Assembly (NCBI GenBank): GCA_963795555.1
Contig: CAWCHZ010000002.1
Span: 806,001 to 870,000 of the forward strand
Source of the DNA: CAWCHZ01 sp963795555
GTDB lineage: Bacteria > Actinomycetota > Thermoleophilia > Solirubrobacterales > Solirubrobacteraceae
Direction of reading: 5' to 3'
DNA: 64,000 nt
Shown here: piece after piece, positions 35,826 to 45,066 of the stretch
How the letters are laid out: each line of letters opens with the position of its first letter
Position numbering within the stretch: the stretch's first letter is position 1
The notes under the pieces: model-generated
Told to the model about the DNA's origin: nothing
Seen by the model: only the letters and a program-made list of their open reading frames with translations
Databases searched by the model: none
Program-made: the position numbers and the translations under genes

Positions 35826-37070
35826 CTAGCCCCGCCCCAACGCCCGCAGCGCAGCCGCCAGCTGCGCCTGGCGTCCGTCAGCGCCGTGGTCGAGCTTGGC
35901 GACGAGCGCCGCGCGCAGCGCCCTGGCGATCTCCGGTCCCTCCGAGACGCCCGCGGCGAGCAGGTCGTGACCGGAGATCTCGAGCGCGACATGACGGACG
36001 TCCTGCAGCCACGTGCGCGCGGCGTGATCGGCGCCGAGCGCGCCGGCCAGCGCGACGGTCTCGGGCGCGCTGGCTGCGACGGCCTCGACCAGCTCGGAGG
36101 GCTTGCGCGCACGCGCCAGCGTGGCGGCGAGCGCGCGTGCCCGCGCCGCCTCGCCAACGACCTTGCGCTCGGCGGCGCTGAGCCCGAGCGCCCCGGCGAA
36201 GCGCTCGACCGCCGGGCGCCCCGCGCCCTCGACCAGCGTCGCGATCACGAGCAGGTCGGCACGCCCGTCGGGCGGCAGCAGCGCAAGCGCCCCGGCGGCC
36301 AGCTCCGGGCGCGCGCGGGCATCCGGTCCCAGTGCTCGATCGAGCCCCAGCTCGCCACAACGCTGGAGCGCGATGGGAGCGTCCGGCTCACGGCCGAGCA
36401 GCCGCAGCTCGGCGCCGATCCGCTCGCCGGAGACCGTCCGCAGCGCGCCAGCGGCGATCGCCGCGCGCGCCAGCCCCTCCGTGCCGGGCTCGATCGCGAA
36501 GCCCAGCCGCGCCTGGTAGCGCACCAGCCGCAGCAGCCGCGTCGGGTCGTCCACGAACGAGCGCGGATGCAGGATTCGCAGCAGGCGCGCGTGCAGATCC
36601 GCGAGTGCCCCCGGGAAGGCTTCGAGCTCGCCGCACCGCGCCTGCCAGAGCGCGATCGCGATCGCGTTGGTCGTGAAGTCGCGGCGCGCGAGGTCCTCCG
36701 CGAGGCTCGCCGGCTGCACCTCGGGCAGCGCGCCCGGCGTCGGATAGCGCTCGCGGCGGGCGGTGGCGACGTCGGCGCTGAGCCCGGGCGCGGCGAGCGA
36801 CGCCGTGCCGAAGCGGTGATGGGCTGCGACGACGGTGGCGCCGATCCGCGCGGCGATCCGCGCCGCGGCGTCGACGGCGTCGCCCTCGACGACGAGGTCG
36901 AGGTCGATCGGCGAGCCCCCCAACAGCAGCTCGCGCACGGCGCCTCCAACCAGCCACACCCCCTGCTCATCAGCGGTGGCGGCAAGCAGCGCTGGGCCGG
37001 CCGACAGACGCGCCAGCGCAGCGGTGAGCGCCCGCGGCTCGGGCAGCGGTGCGTGCGTGGCCGCGCTCAA
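35826..37070 (-). CDS. cca: tRNA nucleotidyltransferase / poly(A) polymerase family (CCA-adding type)
   Basis: A class II nucleotidyltransferase of 414 residues with VWLVGGAVRELLLG, the metal aspartates in IDLDLVVEG, LARRDFTTNAIAI and the RNA-binding LLRLVRYQARLGF. TTG 37070 overlaps the hisF stop as TTGA. CCA addition and poly(A) polymerase functions cannot be separated from these motifs alone. Its position inside a histidine operon is unusual. Confidence 0.85.
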   Translation of the reverse strand: MSAATHAPLPEPRALTAALARLSAGPALLAATADEQGVWLVGGAVRELLLGGSPIDLDLVVEGDAVDAAARIAARIGATVVAAHHRFGTASLAAPGLSADVATARRERYPTPGALPEVQPASLAEDLARRDFTTNAIAIALWQARCGELEAFPGALADLHARLLRILHPRSFVDDPTRLLRLVRYQARLGFAIEPGTEGLARAAIAAGALRTVSGERIGAELRLLGREPDAPIALQRCGELGLDRALGPDARARPELAAGALALLPPDGRADLLVIATLVEGAGRPAVERFAGALGLSAAERKVVGEAARARALAATLARARKPSELVEAVAASAPETVALAGALGADHAARTWLQDVRHVALEISGHDLLAAGVSEGPEIARALRAALVAKLDHGADGRQAQLAAALRALGRG

Positions 37071-37852
37071 GCCAACCGAACCGGGATCCCCGCTTCGTGG
37101 AGGTGGCGCTTGAGGTCGGCGATCCGATAGCGCCCGTAGTGCAGGATCGACGCGCACAGGACGGCGTCCGCGCCGGCGTTGAGCGCCTGCACCAGGTCCG
37201 TGGGCTCGCCGGCGCCTCCGGAAGCGATCACGGGCACGCCCACGCGCTGTGCGACGGCAGCTGTCAGCTCGAGGTCATAGCCGCCGGTGGTGCCGTCGCG
37301 GTCCATGCTGGTCAGCAGGATCTCGCCGGCGCCGCGATCGGCGGCGGCGCCGGCCCACTCGACGACGTCGAGGCCGGTCGCACGCCGCCCGCCGGCGACG
37401 AACACCTCCCAGCCGGCGCCAGCGCCGCCCTCGCTGGCCGCGTCACCAGCGCGACGCTTGGCGTCGATCGCGACGACCACGCATTGGGCGCCGAAGACCT
37501 CGGCCAGCTCGTCGACGAGCGCCGGGCGCGCGACGGCCGCCGAGTTGACCGAGACCTTGTCGGCGCCGGCGTCGAGCACCGCCTGCGCGTCCGCGACCGA
37601 GGCGATTCCGCCGCCGATCGTGAACGGGACGAAGACCTCGTCGGCGGTGCGGCGAGCGAGCTCCACCAGCGTGCCGCGCTTCTCATGGGTCGCCGTGATG
37701 TCGAGGAAGACGAGCTCGTCGGCCCCCTCGCGGTCATAGCGCTCGGCCAGGGCGACCGGATCGCCGGCATCGCGGATGTCGACGAAGTGCGTGCCCTTGA
37801 CGACACGACCCGCGTCGACGTCCAGGCAGGGGATCACGCGCTTGTAGTGCAT
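37067..37852 (-). CDS. hisF: imidazole glycerol phosphate synthase, cyclase subunit
   Basis: A TIM barrel of 261 residues that pairs with HisH to form IGP and AICAR from PRFAR. It begins KRVIPCLDVDAGRVVKG (catalytic Asp in CLDVD) and contains the second catalytic Asp in LLTSMDRDGT, then ASGGAGEPTDL. Ends as TTGA with cca. The 7-nt gap from hisA implies coupling. Confidence 0.95.
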   Translation of the reverse strand: MHYKRVIPCLDVDAGRVVKGTHFVDIRDAGDPVALAERYDREGADELVFLDITATHEKRGTLVELARRTADEVFVPFTIGGGIASVADAQAVLDAGADKVSVNSAAVARPALVDELAEVFGAQCVVVAIDAKRRAGDAASEGGAGAGWEVFVAGGRRATGLDVVEWAGAAADRGAGEILLTSMDRDGTTGGYDLELTAAVAQRVGVPVIASGGAGEPTDLVQALNAGADAVLCASILHYGRYRIADLKRHLHEAGIPVRLA

Positions 37853-37859
37853 TGCCGCT

Positions 37860-38585
37860 TCAGCGCTGCAGCGCGACCTGAGCCTCGGCGATCGTGAAGC
37901 GTCGCTCGTAGAGGGCCCTGCCGACGATCACCCCGGCGAGGTTGACGAGACGCAGCCGGGCGAGCGCCGCGAGGTCCTCGACGCTGCCCACCCCGCCCGA
38001 GTAGATGAAGCGTCCGCGGATCGCCGCGGCGATCCGCTGGACCTCCTCGAGGTCCGGGCCGCTGAGCATCCCATCGCGCTCGATGCTCGAGTAGACGAAG
38101 CTCGTCACCCCGCGCCGCTGGAGCGCGTCGATCACGGCGCTCGCCGGCACGTGGGAGTCCTCGGTCCAGCCGCGCGTCGCGACGCTGCCGTCGCGCACGT
38201 CGACGGAGACCAGCACGTGCGACCCGTGCGTGGCCAGCACCTCATCGAGGAAGTCGATGTCGCTGTAGGCCGCGGTGCCGACGATCGCGCGCGCCGCGCC
38301 GGCGGCCAACGCCGCGCCGACCGCGGCGAGGTCGCGCAGGCCGCCGCCGTACTGGACGGGGATGCCGACCTCCGCGACGATTCGCTCCAGCGCCGCGAGG
38401 TTGATCGGCCGACCCGCGCGCGCGCCGTCGAGATCGACGATGTGCAGGAAGCGCGCGCCGGCCTGCACCCAGGCTTGCGCGGCGCCCAGCGGATCCTCGT
38501 CGTAGACCGTCGACTCATCGAAGCGACCCTGCGCCAGCCGCACGGCACGCCCGTCGAGGATGTCGATCGCCGGATAGAGGATCAC
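37860..38585 (-). CDS. hisA: phosphoribosylformimino-5-aminoimidazole carboxamide ribotide isomerase
   Basis: A TIM barrel of 241 residues with the catalytic Asp in YPAIDILDGRAVRL, the phosphate loop QYGGGLRD and the second Asp in YSSIERDGMLSGPD (catalytic region Glu-Arg-Asp). In several Actinobacteria this enzyme is bifunctional (PriA) and also replaces TrpF. No trp genes are in the window to test this. GTG 38585 is 4 nt from hisH. Confidence 0.93.
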   Translation of the reverse strand: MILYPAIDILDGRAVRLAQGRFDESTVYDEDPLGAAQAWVQAGARFLHIVDLDGARAGRPINLAALERIVAEVGIPVQYGGGLRDLAAVGAALAAGAARAIVGTAAYSDIDFLDEVLATHGSHVLVSVDVRDGSVATRGWTEDSHVPASAVIDALQRRGVTSFVYSSIERDGMLSGPDLEEVQRIAAAIRGRFIYSGGVGSVEDLAALARLRLVNLAGVIVGRALYERRFTIAEAQVALQR

Positions 38586-38589
38586 GACG

Positions 38590-39333
38590 TCAGGCCGCCG
38601 CGGGCGTCGCCATGCGCGCGGCGATCCGCGTGAAGTTGCGCAGCAGCGTCAGCCCGGCCGTCGAGGACTTCTCGGGATGGAACTGCACGCCGTAGAGCGG
38701 ATGGCGCTCCACCGCGGTCACGAACGGGGATCCGTACTCGGCCTCGCCGACCACGTCGTGGTCATCGTCACAACGCGGCGCGAACGAGTGGACGTGGTAG
38801 AACGCGCAGGCTGCCGGAAGCTCGCTGATCAGCGGCGAGGAGCGCTTGAAGCGCACGAGGTTCCAGCCGATGTGCGGCAGCTTGAGGGCAGGCGCATCGA
38901 GGCGCACGCAGCGGCCCGGAAGCAGTCCCAGCCCGCGCGCTCCGTCGCGCTCCGCGGATGACTGGAACAGCAGCTGCAGGCCCAGGCAGACGCCGAGCAG
39001 CGGCACGCCCGCGTCGACCCGCTCGACGATCAGCGTGTCCAGCCCGCGCGCGCGCAGGTTGGCCATCGCGCGCGGGAAGGCGCCGACGCCCGGCAGCACG
39101 AGCCCGTCGGCGCGGCGCAGCTCGTCGGGGTCGGCGCTCACGACCACGCGGGCGCCCGCGCGCAGCAGCGCCTTCTCGACCGAGCGGCGGTTGCCCATGC
39201 CGTAGTCGACCAGCCCCAGCAGCGGGGCGCGCGACACCGCAGCGGGGTCAGCCGTTGCCGCGCCGGGGTCAGCCCGCGTCGCACCCGGGCCAACCGCCCC
39301 CGCGCCCTCCGGATCGTCCGCGACGACGCTCAC
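38590..39333 (-). CDS. hisH: imidazole glycerol phosphate synthase, glutamine amidotransferase subunit
   Basis: Class I amidotransferase that feeds ammonia to HisF. The nucleophile elbow GVCLGLQLLF, VDYGMGN at the first strand and YGVQFHPEKSS with the catalytic His and Glu are present. GTG 39333 overlaps the hisB stop as GTGA, giving a 32-residue low-complexity N-terminal extension (Ala/Asp/Pro-rich). GTG 39237 would give a normal N-terminus but leave a 92-nt gap in an otherwise tight run. Confidence 0.93.
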   Translation of the reverse strand: MSVVADDPEGAGAVGPGATRADPGAATADPAAVSRAPLLGLVDYGMGNRRSVEKALLRAGARVVVSADPDELRRADGLVLPGVGAFPRAMANLRARGLDTLIVERVDAGVPLLGVCLGLQLLFQSSAERDGARGLGLLPGRCVRLDAPALKLPHIGWNLVRFKRSSPLISELPAACAFYHVHSFAPRCDDDHDVVGEAEYGSPFVTAVERHPLYGVQFHPEKSSTAGLTLLRNFTRIAARMATPAAA

Positions 39334-39920
39334 GTCAAGGTCCCCTTGGTGCTCGGCACCCCGGTCTCGGTCGGATCGATTGCGACGGCCGCGCGCAGCG
39401 CGCGCGCGAACGCCTTGAAGGCCGCCTCGATCATGTGGTGCGCGTTGGTGCCGGCCTCGATCGAGATGTGGACCGTCAGGCGTGCGCTGTTGGCGACGGC
39501 ACGGAAGAACTCCTCGGCCTCGTCGTGCGCGAATCCGGCGAGCGAGCCCGCCGGCAGATCCGCCTCCCAGCGGCACAGCGGCCGGCCGGAGATGTCGAGC
39601 GCGCAGGCGGCGCGCGCCTCGTCCATCGGCACCAGCGCGTGCCCGTAGCGAGTGATTCCGCGGCGGTCGCCGAGCGCGGCGTCGAGCGCCTGCCCAAGGC
39701 AGATCCCGGTGTCCTCGACGGTGTGGTGGGCGCCGGTGTGCAGGTCGCCGGTGACCGTCACGTCGAGGTCCAGCCGCGCGTGGCGAGCCAGCAGATCGAG
39801 CATGTGATCGAAGAAGCCCACGCCGGTCCGGCGGGTCCCGCCGCCGCGGCCGTCGAGCCCGACGGCGACGCTGACGTCGGTCTCCTGGGTGGTGCGGGTG
39901 ATCTGCGCGGTGCGCGTCAT
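39330..39920 (-). CDS. hisB: imidazoleglycerol-phosphate dehydratase
   Basis: Monofunctional dehydratase of 196 residues (no phosphatase domain). It has the manganese-binding repeats TGVGFFDHMLD, HTVEDTGICLGQA, the middle segment DFSGRP-like DISGRPL and the C-terminal HHMIEAAFKAFARAL. ATG 39920 overlaps the hisD stop as ATGA. Confidence 0.95.
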   Translation of the reverse strand: MTRTAQITRTTQETDVSVAVGLDGRGGGTRRTGVGFFDHMLDLLARHARLDLDVTVTGDLHTGAHHTVEDTGICLGQALDAALGDRRGITRYGHALVPMDEARAACALDISGRPLCRWEADLPAGSLAGFAHDEAEEFFRAVANSARLTVHISIEAGTNAHHMIEAAFKAFARALRAAVAIDPTETGVPSTKGTLT

Positions 39921-41245
39921 GACGCTCCATTCTGGCCGATGCGTGCCTCCATCGACTTGGCGTGCGCGCCGAAGCCCTCCGCGCGTGCGATCGCGGCACC
40001 CGGTCCGGCCAGCTGCGCCGCGGCGTCGGCGTCGAGATGCACCTCGCTGACGCGGCGGCGGAAGTGCCCGACATTCAGGCCGGATGCAAAGCGCGCCGCG
40101 CCGCCGGTCGGCAGCACGTGGTTGGAGCCGCAGACATAGTCGCCGAAGGCGGTTCCACTGGCCGCTCCGACGAAGACGCAGCCGGCGTGACGGACGCGCG
40201 GCGCCAACGCCTGGGCGCCGGGACCTACCAGCTGGAGGTGCTCGGGAGCGAGCGCCTCGGCGAAGGCGAGCCCGTGCTCCAGATCCGCGAGCTGCACGAG
40301 CGCGGCATCGGCGTCGCTCGCGACGCTCTCCAGTTGACGCTGCAGGGCGGCGAGCACCCGCTCGCTCGGGCTGGCCGCGACGATCAGGCTGCCGGCCCCG
40401 TGCTCGGCCTGAGCGACCAGGTCGAGCCCCAGCGCGCTGAGCTCGTGCGGCGCCACCCCCAGCGCCTCGCCGGCGGGCTGGGCCAGCCGGGCGTCGTCGA
40501 CGCGCTCGGCGTCGATCACGACGAGCAGGTCGCTCGGCCCGGCGAAGCCGTCGATTCCCACGCGGTCGGCGAGCTGGCGCTTGGCCTCCTGGACGTAGAG
40601 GTTGCCGGGCCCGACGATCACGTCGACGGGCTCGACCGTCTCGGTGCCGTGGGCCAGCGCGGCGATCGCCTGTGCGCCGCCCATCCGGTAGACGCGGTCG
40701 ACGCCGCAGAGGGCACAGGCCGCGAGGATCGCCGGATCCACGCCGCCATCCCGTCCGGGTGGCGTGCAGACGACGACATCGGCCACCCCGGCCGCGCGCG
40801 CGGTCGTCGCACCCATCACGACCGTGCTGGGATAGGGCGCCCGCCCCCCGGGCACGTAGACCGCGGCGCGTCCAACGGCAAGCTCGCGCAGCACGATGCG
40901 CTGCCCCTGGCCGAGCGTCAGCTCCGCATCGACCCCAAGCCAGGCGCGCGCGACCGCCTGCACGTTGGCGCGGGCCAGCTCGAGCGCGCCGCGCAGCTGG
41001 GGCTCGAGCGTCGCAAGCGCAGCCGGCGGCTGCTCGCCGGCCACGAGCAGCGGCGGCGGATCGCCATCGACGTCGAGGCGCGCGGTGTGGCGGGCGACCG
41101 CGGCATCCCCGTCGCGGCGCACCTCCTCGACGATCTCCCGCACGGCGGCTTCGACTGAGCGGCTGCTGGGCACCAGCGCGCGGACGCGCCGCGCGGCGGC
41201 GACGGCGTCGATGTCGCCGCCGACCGCCAGGCGCTCAACCCGCAC
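39917..41245 (-). CDS. hisD: histidinol dehydrogenase
   Basis: Zinc enzyme that carries out the last two oxidations of histidine synthesis. The 442-residue protein has VPGGRAPYPSTVVMGA, GPGNLYVQEAKRQL, GFAGPSDLLV, the catalytic PHELSALGLDL region and C-terminal GSNHVLPTGGAAR. GTG 41245 overlaps hisG by 11 nt. The next actinobacterial gene, hisC, is missing from its usual place before hisB. Confidence 0.95.
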   Translation of the reverse strand: MRVERLAVGGDIDAVAAARRVRALVPSSRSVEAAVREIVEEVRRDGDAAVARHTARLDVDGDPPPLLVAGEQPPAALATLEPQLRGALELARANVQAVARAWLGVDAELTLGQGQRIVLRELAVGRAAVYVPGGRAPYPSTVVMGATTARAAGVADVVVCTPPGRDGGVDPAILAACALCGVDRVYRMGGAQAIAALAHGTETVEPVDVIVGPGNLYVQEAKRQLADRVGIDGFAGPSDLLVVIDAERVDDARLAQPAGEALGVAPHELSALGLDLVAQAEHGAGSLIVAASPSERVLAALQRQLESVASDADAALVQLADLEHGLAFAEALAPEHLQLVGPGAQALAPRVRHAGCVFVGAASGTAFGDYVCGSNHVLPTGGAARFASGLNVGHFRRRVSEVHLDADAAAQLAGPGAAIARAEGFGAHAKSMEARIGQNGAS

Positions 41246-41867
41246 GGATGCGCTCCACGACGTCGTCGATCGCCGCCGCTTTGAGCTTGTGGGCAACCGG
41301 ATTGGCGACGAGGCGGGCGGTGCAGACGCCGATCTCCTCGCGCACGACGAGGTTGTTCTCGGCGAGCGTGGTGCCGGTCGCCGTGAGGTCGACGATCGCC
41401 TCGACGAGCCCGGTCAGCGGGGCCAGCTCGACCGAGCCCTTGACCGCGACGATCTCGGCCTGGCGACCGGTCTCGTGGAAGTAGCGCGCGGCTGTGCGCG
41501 GGTATTTGGTGGCGACGCGCATGACCCCCAGACGGCGCAGCGCCTCGCTCGCACGATCGGTCCCCGCGACGCTGGCCAGCACCATCCGGCAGCGGCCGTA
41601 GCCGAGATCGAGCAGCTCATAGACCTCGCGCTCGGACTGCTCGAGCAGGACGTCCTTGCCGGTGATGCCGATGTCGGCCGCGCCGGCCTCGACGTAGGTC
41701 GGCACGTCGGATGGGCGCATCGTGATCAGGCCGACCTCGGGGAACAGCAGCCGGCGGTCGTTGCCGCGCACCTCGCTGGTGTCGACCCCGAGGCGGTCGA
41801 GCAGCGCCAGCGTGTCCTGAAACAAGGCGCCACGGGGGACGGCGATCGTCAGGCCGTCGCTGCTCAC
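41235..41867 (-). CDS. hisG: ATP phosphoribosyltransferase, short form
   Basis: First enzyme of histidine synthesis. At 210 residues it lacks the C-terminal ACT-like regulatory domain, so it needs HisZ, which is encoded immediately upstream. AVPRGALFQDTL, the PSDVPTYVEAGAADIGITG loop and the PRPP site near VDLTATGTTLAENNL are visible. GTG 41867 overlaps the hisZ stop as GTGA. Confidence 0.95.
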   Translation of the reverse strand: MSSDGLTIAVPRGALFQDTLALLDRLGVDTSEVRGNDRRLLFPEVGLITMRPSDVPTYVEAGAADIGITGKDVLLEQSEREVYELLDLGYGRCRMVLASVAGTDRASEALRRLGVMRVATKYPRTAARYFHETGRQAEIVAVKGSVELAPLTGLVEAIVDLTATGTTLAENNLVVREEIGVCTARLVANPVAHKLKAAAIDDVVERIRAG

Positions 41868-42979
41868 GACCGGTTCTCCCTGCGGTCGGCGGCCGGCGCG
41901 GTCGAGCGTGGGGCAGCTGTAGCGGGGGCTGTGCCGCCCGAACCCGAGGCATTTGTGGCCGAGGGGCGGCCGGCCGCAGCCTCACCGGTGGTCGCGCGCC
42001 CGACCGCAGCCGTGCCGGCCCCGCGCTCCTCGCCCATCAACGCCATGTGCAGTCGCTCGAGGTTGAGCGCGAAGCCGACCGCAGGCAGCGCGCGACCGAA
42101 GCGGGCAAGCAGCTCGTCGTAGCGTCCGCCGCCGCCCAGCGGCATGCCCAGCGCCGGGTCGTAGACCTCGAAGATCGCGCCGGTGTAGTAGCCCACCTCG
42201 CGGCTCAGGCCGAGATCGAAGATCAGTCGCTGGGCGACACGGGCCGGCACCAGCTCGCGCACGCTGCGCATGCCTGCCAGCGCGGTGGAGGCGGCGCCGG
42301 TGGCGTGCTCGAGGACCTCGACGCCGCCGCGCCGCTGGGGCAGCTCGAGCAGCAGCTCGGCGTCCAGGCCGCTGATGTCGAGCTCGGCGACGAGCCGCTC
42401 GAGCGCGACGAAGTCGCGCCCGGCGAGCGCACCGAGCAGCCGCTGCCCGCGCTCGGCGGGCACCCCGATCTGGTCCAGCAGCGCCGGATACAGGGAGGCA
42501 TCGCCGAGGCCGATCCGGTAGCTCTCCAGCCCCACCGCGTCGAGCGCCGCGCAGAGCACCTGCAACACCTCGGCCGTGCCGCTGGGGGCGGGCGCGCCAA
42601 GCAGCTCGACACCACCCTGCAGGAACTCACGGCTCTGGCCGCGGTGCGGGCGCACGGCGCGGTAGACGTGCGCCAGGTAGCAGAAGCGCAGCGGTGGGTC
42701 GGCGCTGGCGTAGCGGGTCGTCGCAAGGCGCGCGATCGGCAGCGTCATGTCCGAGCGCAGCGCCAGCATGCGCCCCTGCTCGTCGAAGTGGCGATGCGCC
42801 GGCGGTGGCGCCGCCGGCCCCGCGCGCTCGAAGACCGACATGTACTCGACCGTCGGCGTGTAGACCTCGCCGTAGCCCGCCTGGTCGAAGACGCTCAGCA
42901 GCCGTCTGGAGATCGCGCGCAGCTCGCGCATCTCGTCGGGGAGCACGTCGCGCGCGCCGCTGGGTACGGGATCGATCAT
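41864..42979 (-). CDS. hisZ: ATP phosphoribosyltransferase regulatory subunit
   Basis: A catalytically dead class II synthetase paralogue (HisRS-like), 371 residues, that activates and gives feedback control to short HisG. PSGARDVLPDEM, LRSDMTLPIARLA and GGRYDELLARFG are typical. The last ~55 residues are a Gly/Ala/Thr/Ser low-complexity tail unlike HisZ proteins generally. It heads the his genes, 36 nt after murA. Confidence 0.9.
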   Translation of the reverse strand: MIDPVPSGARDVLPDEMRELRAISRRLLSVFDQAGYGEVYTPTVEYMSVFERAGPAAPPPAHRHFDEQGRMLALRSDMTLPIARLATTRYASADPPLRFCYLAHVYRAVRPHRGQSREFLQGGVELLGAPAPSGTAEVLQVLCAALDAVGLESYRIGLGDASLYPALLDQIGVPAERGQRLLGALAGRDFVALERLVAELDISGLDAELLLELPQRRGGVEVLEHATGAASTALAGMRSVRELVPARVAQRLIFDLGLSREVGYYTGAIFEVYDPALGMPLGGGGRYDELLARFGRALPAVGFALNLERLHMALMGEERGAGTAAVGRATTGEAAAGRPSATNASGSGGTAPATAAPRSTAPAADRRENRS

Positions 42980-43015
42980 GGTGGAGGGTGCGCTTTGGCT
43001 GCCGCCGGCACGCCC

Positions 43016-44317
43016 CTAGGCGTGGACGGGCTCCGTCGCGACGCGCTCGATGCGCGCGCCCAGCTCGCGCAGGCGCTCGTCGATGCGCTCGTAGCCGCGG
43101 TCGATCTGGCGGATGTTGCCGATCTCGCTGCGTCCCTCCGCGCACAGCGCGGCCATCAGGATCGCCATCCCGGCGCGGATGTCGGGCGACTCGACGTGCT
43201 GCCCGCGCAGGCGGCTGGGCCCGATCACGATCGCGCGGTGCGGATCGCAGAGGGTGATGTTGGCGCCCATCGAGATCAGCTTGTCGGTGAAGAACAGCCG
43301 GTTCTCGAACATCTTCTCGAAGATCAGCACCGAGCCCTGCGCCTGCGTCGCCAGCGCCAGCGCGATGCTCGTCAGGTCGGCTGGAAACGCCGGCCAGGGG
43401 CCATCCTCGATCTTGGCCTGATACTCGCCGGCGTCGCGCTCCATCACCAGGGGCTGATCGGCCGGCACGAGCACGTCACTGCCGTCGAGCTTTGAACGCA
43501 GGCCCAGCCGCGCGAAGACCAGGCGGATCATGCGCAGGTCCTCGGGCACGCAGCCCTTGATCCGCAGCTCACCGCCCGTGACCCCCGCGAGCGCCATGAA
43601 CGAGGCGATCTCGGTGTGGTCGGGCGAGACGTCGATCTCGCACCCGTGCAGCGTCCCGCCGCCCGTCACGGTGACGACGTTGGAGCCGATGCCCGTGACG
43701 TCGGCCCCCATCCGGACGAGCATCCGCGCGACGTCCTGGACATGCGGCTCGCAGGCGGCGTTGCGGATCACCGTCGTGCCGGCCGTCAGCGCGGCCGCCA
43801 TCAGCGCGTTCTCGGTCGCCATCACGGACGGCTCGTCCATGAAGACATCGCAGGCGCGCAGACCGCTTGCGGGAGCCGTCAGGTAGATGTCGCGATCGAG
43901 CTCGACGCTCGAGCCCATCGCGCGAAACGCGTCGAGATGCGGGTCCAGCCGCCGGCGCCCGATGACGTCTCCACCCGGCGGCGGCATCGTCGCCCGCCCA
44001 AAGCGCGCCAGCAGCGGGCCGGCGAGCAGGAACGAGGCGCGGATTCGCGACGCCAGCGCACGATCGATCGCGGTCTGCGTGACGTTGGCGGCGCACAGCG
44101 CGACCTCGTTGTCGCCGCGCCACTCGACCGCGACACCAAGGTCGTCGAGCAGCAGCAGCATGTCATCGACGTCGCGGATGCGCGGAACGTTGCGAATCAG
44201 GACCGGATCGACCGTCAGCAGGCAGGAGGCCAGCAGGGGCAGTGCGCCGTTCTTGTTGCCGGCTGGGACGATGGTGCCGCAGAGCGGCACGCCGCCTTCG
44301 ATTACGAACTTCTCCAT
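43016..44317 (-). CDS. murA: UDP-N-acetylglucosamine 1-carboxyvinyltransferase with Asp in place of the active-site Cys
   Basis: First committed step of peptidoglycan synthesis, 433 residues. It has the GNKNGALPLLASCLL start and the two inside-out alpha/beta domains. In the active-site loop the usual PGGC reads PGGDVIGRRRLDPH, so residue 117 is Asp. The same change occurs naturally in mycobacteria and chlamydiae and prevents fosfomycin alkylation while keeping activity. ATG 44317 matches the family start. First gene of the long minus-strand run ending at rluD. Confidence 0.94.
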   Translation of the reverse strand: MEKFVIEGGVPLCGTIVPAGNKNGALPLLASCLLTVDPVLIRNVPRIRDVDDMLLLLDDLGVAVEWRGDNEVALCAANVTQTAIDRALASRIRASFLLAGPLLARFGRATMPPPGGDVIGRRRLDPHLDAFRAMGSSVELDRDIYLTAPASGLRACDVFMDEPSVMATENALMAAALTAGTTVIRNAACEPHVQDVARMLVRMGADVTGIGSNVVTVTGGGTLHGCEIDVSPDHTEIASFMALAGVTGGELRIKGCVPEDLRMIRLVFARLGLRSKLDGSDVLVPADQPLVMERDAGEYQAKIEDGPWPAFPADLTSIALALATQAQGSVLIFEKMFENRLFFTDKLISMGANITLCDPHRAIVIGPSRLRGQHVESPDIRAGMAILMAALCAEGRSEIGNIRQIDRGYERIDERLRELGARIERVATEPVHA

Positions 44318-44381
44318 GAGCTTGCGACCCCGCGCGGATGGGAGGCGTGCGCGTCGCGAGGGCTGGGCTAGGGTAACAGGC

Positions 44382-44984
44382 ATGCCGCTGCCCCTTTCGC
44401 GCGATCAGGCGTGGTCCCTGCTTTGCGAATGGGTCGCTTCGCCGTCGCTGCGCCGGCACATGCTCGCGGTCGAGATCGCGCTGCGCGCCTATGCCCGGCG
44501 ACTCGGCGGCGACGAGGAGCTGTGGGGCCAGACCGGCCTGCTGCACGACCTCGACTACGAGCGCCATCCCTCCCAGGAGGCCGGCCACCCCCGCGTGGGC
44601 ATGGCCGAGCTCGAACGGCTCGGCTTTCCGCCGGAGGTCATCCGCGCGGTCGCCTCGCACGCCGACTACCTCGGCGTGGCGCGCCAGACTCCGCTCGAGC
44701 AGGCGCTCTACGCCGTCGACGAGCTGACCGGCTTCGTGATGGCCTGCGCCTACGTCCGTCCCACGGGCATCCATGGCCTGACGCCGAAGTCCGTGCGCAA
44801 GAAGCTCAAGACCCCGGCCTTCGCGGCGGCCGTCGATCGCGACGAGCTGCGCGCCGGCGCCGCCGAGCTTGGGGTCGACTTCGACGAGCACGTCGCGTTC
44901 GTGGTTGCCGCGTTGGAGGAGCACGCCAGCGAGCTCGGGCTCGACGGCGGGACCCCCTCGATCTCGCGCGATACGGGGCCGTGA
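44382..44984 (+). CDS. HD-domain hydrolase-like protein
   Basis: This protein of 200 residues has an HD metal site spread over LRRHMLAVE, GLLHDLDYERHP, GHPRVGMAEL and AVASHADYLG. Similar stand-alone HD proteins are common and mostly uncharacterised phosphohydrolases. It diverges from murA across a 64-bp region containing TAGGGT (44369-44374) seven bases before the ATG. Confidence 0.8.
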   Translation: MPLPLSRDQAWSLLCEWVASPSLRRHMLAVEIALRAYARRLGGDEELWGQTGLLHDLDYERHPSQEAGHPRVGMAELERLGFPPEVIRAVASHADYLGVARQTPLEQALYAVDELTGFVMACAYVRPTGIHGLTPKSVRKKLKTPAFAAAVDRDELRAGAAELGVDFDEHVAFVVAALEEHASELGLDGGTPSISRDTGP

Positions 44985-45066
44985 AGTGGCTGCCCCGCCG
45001 TGACGTCGGGGCCCCCAATATCGCTCGATCCCGCGGCGCGCCCCGCCAGCACCGCGAGCCCGACGC

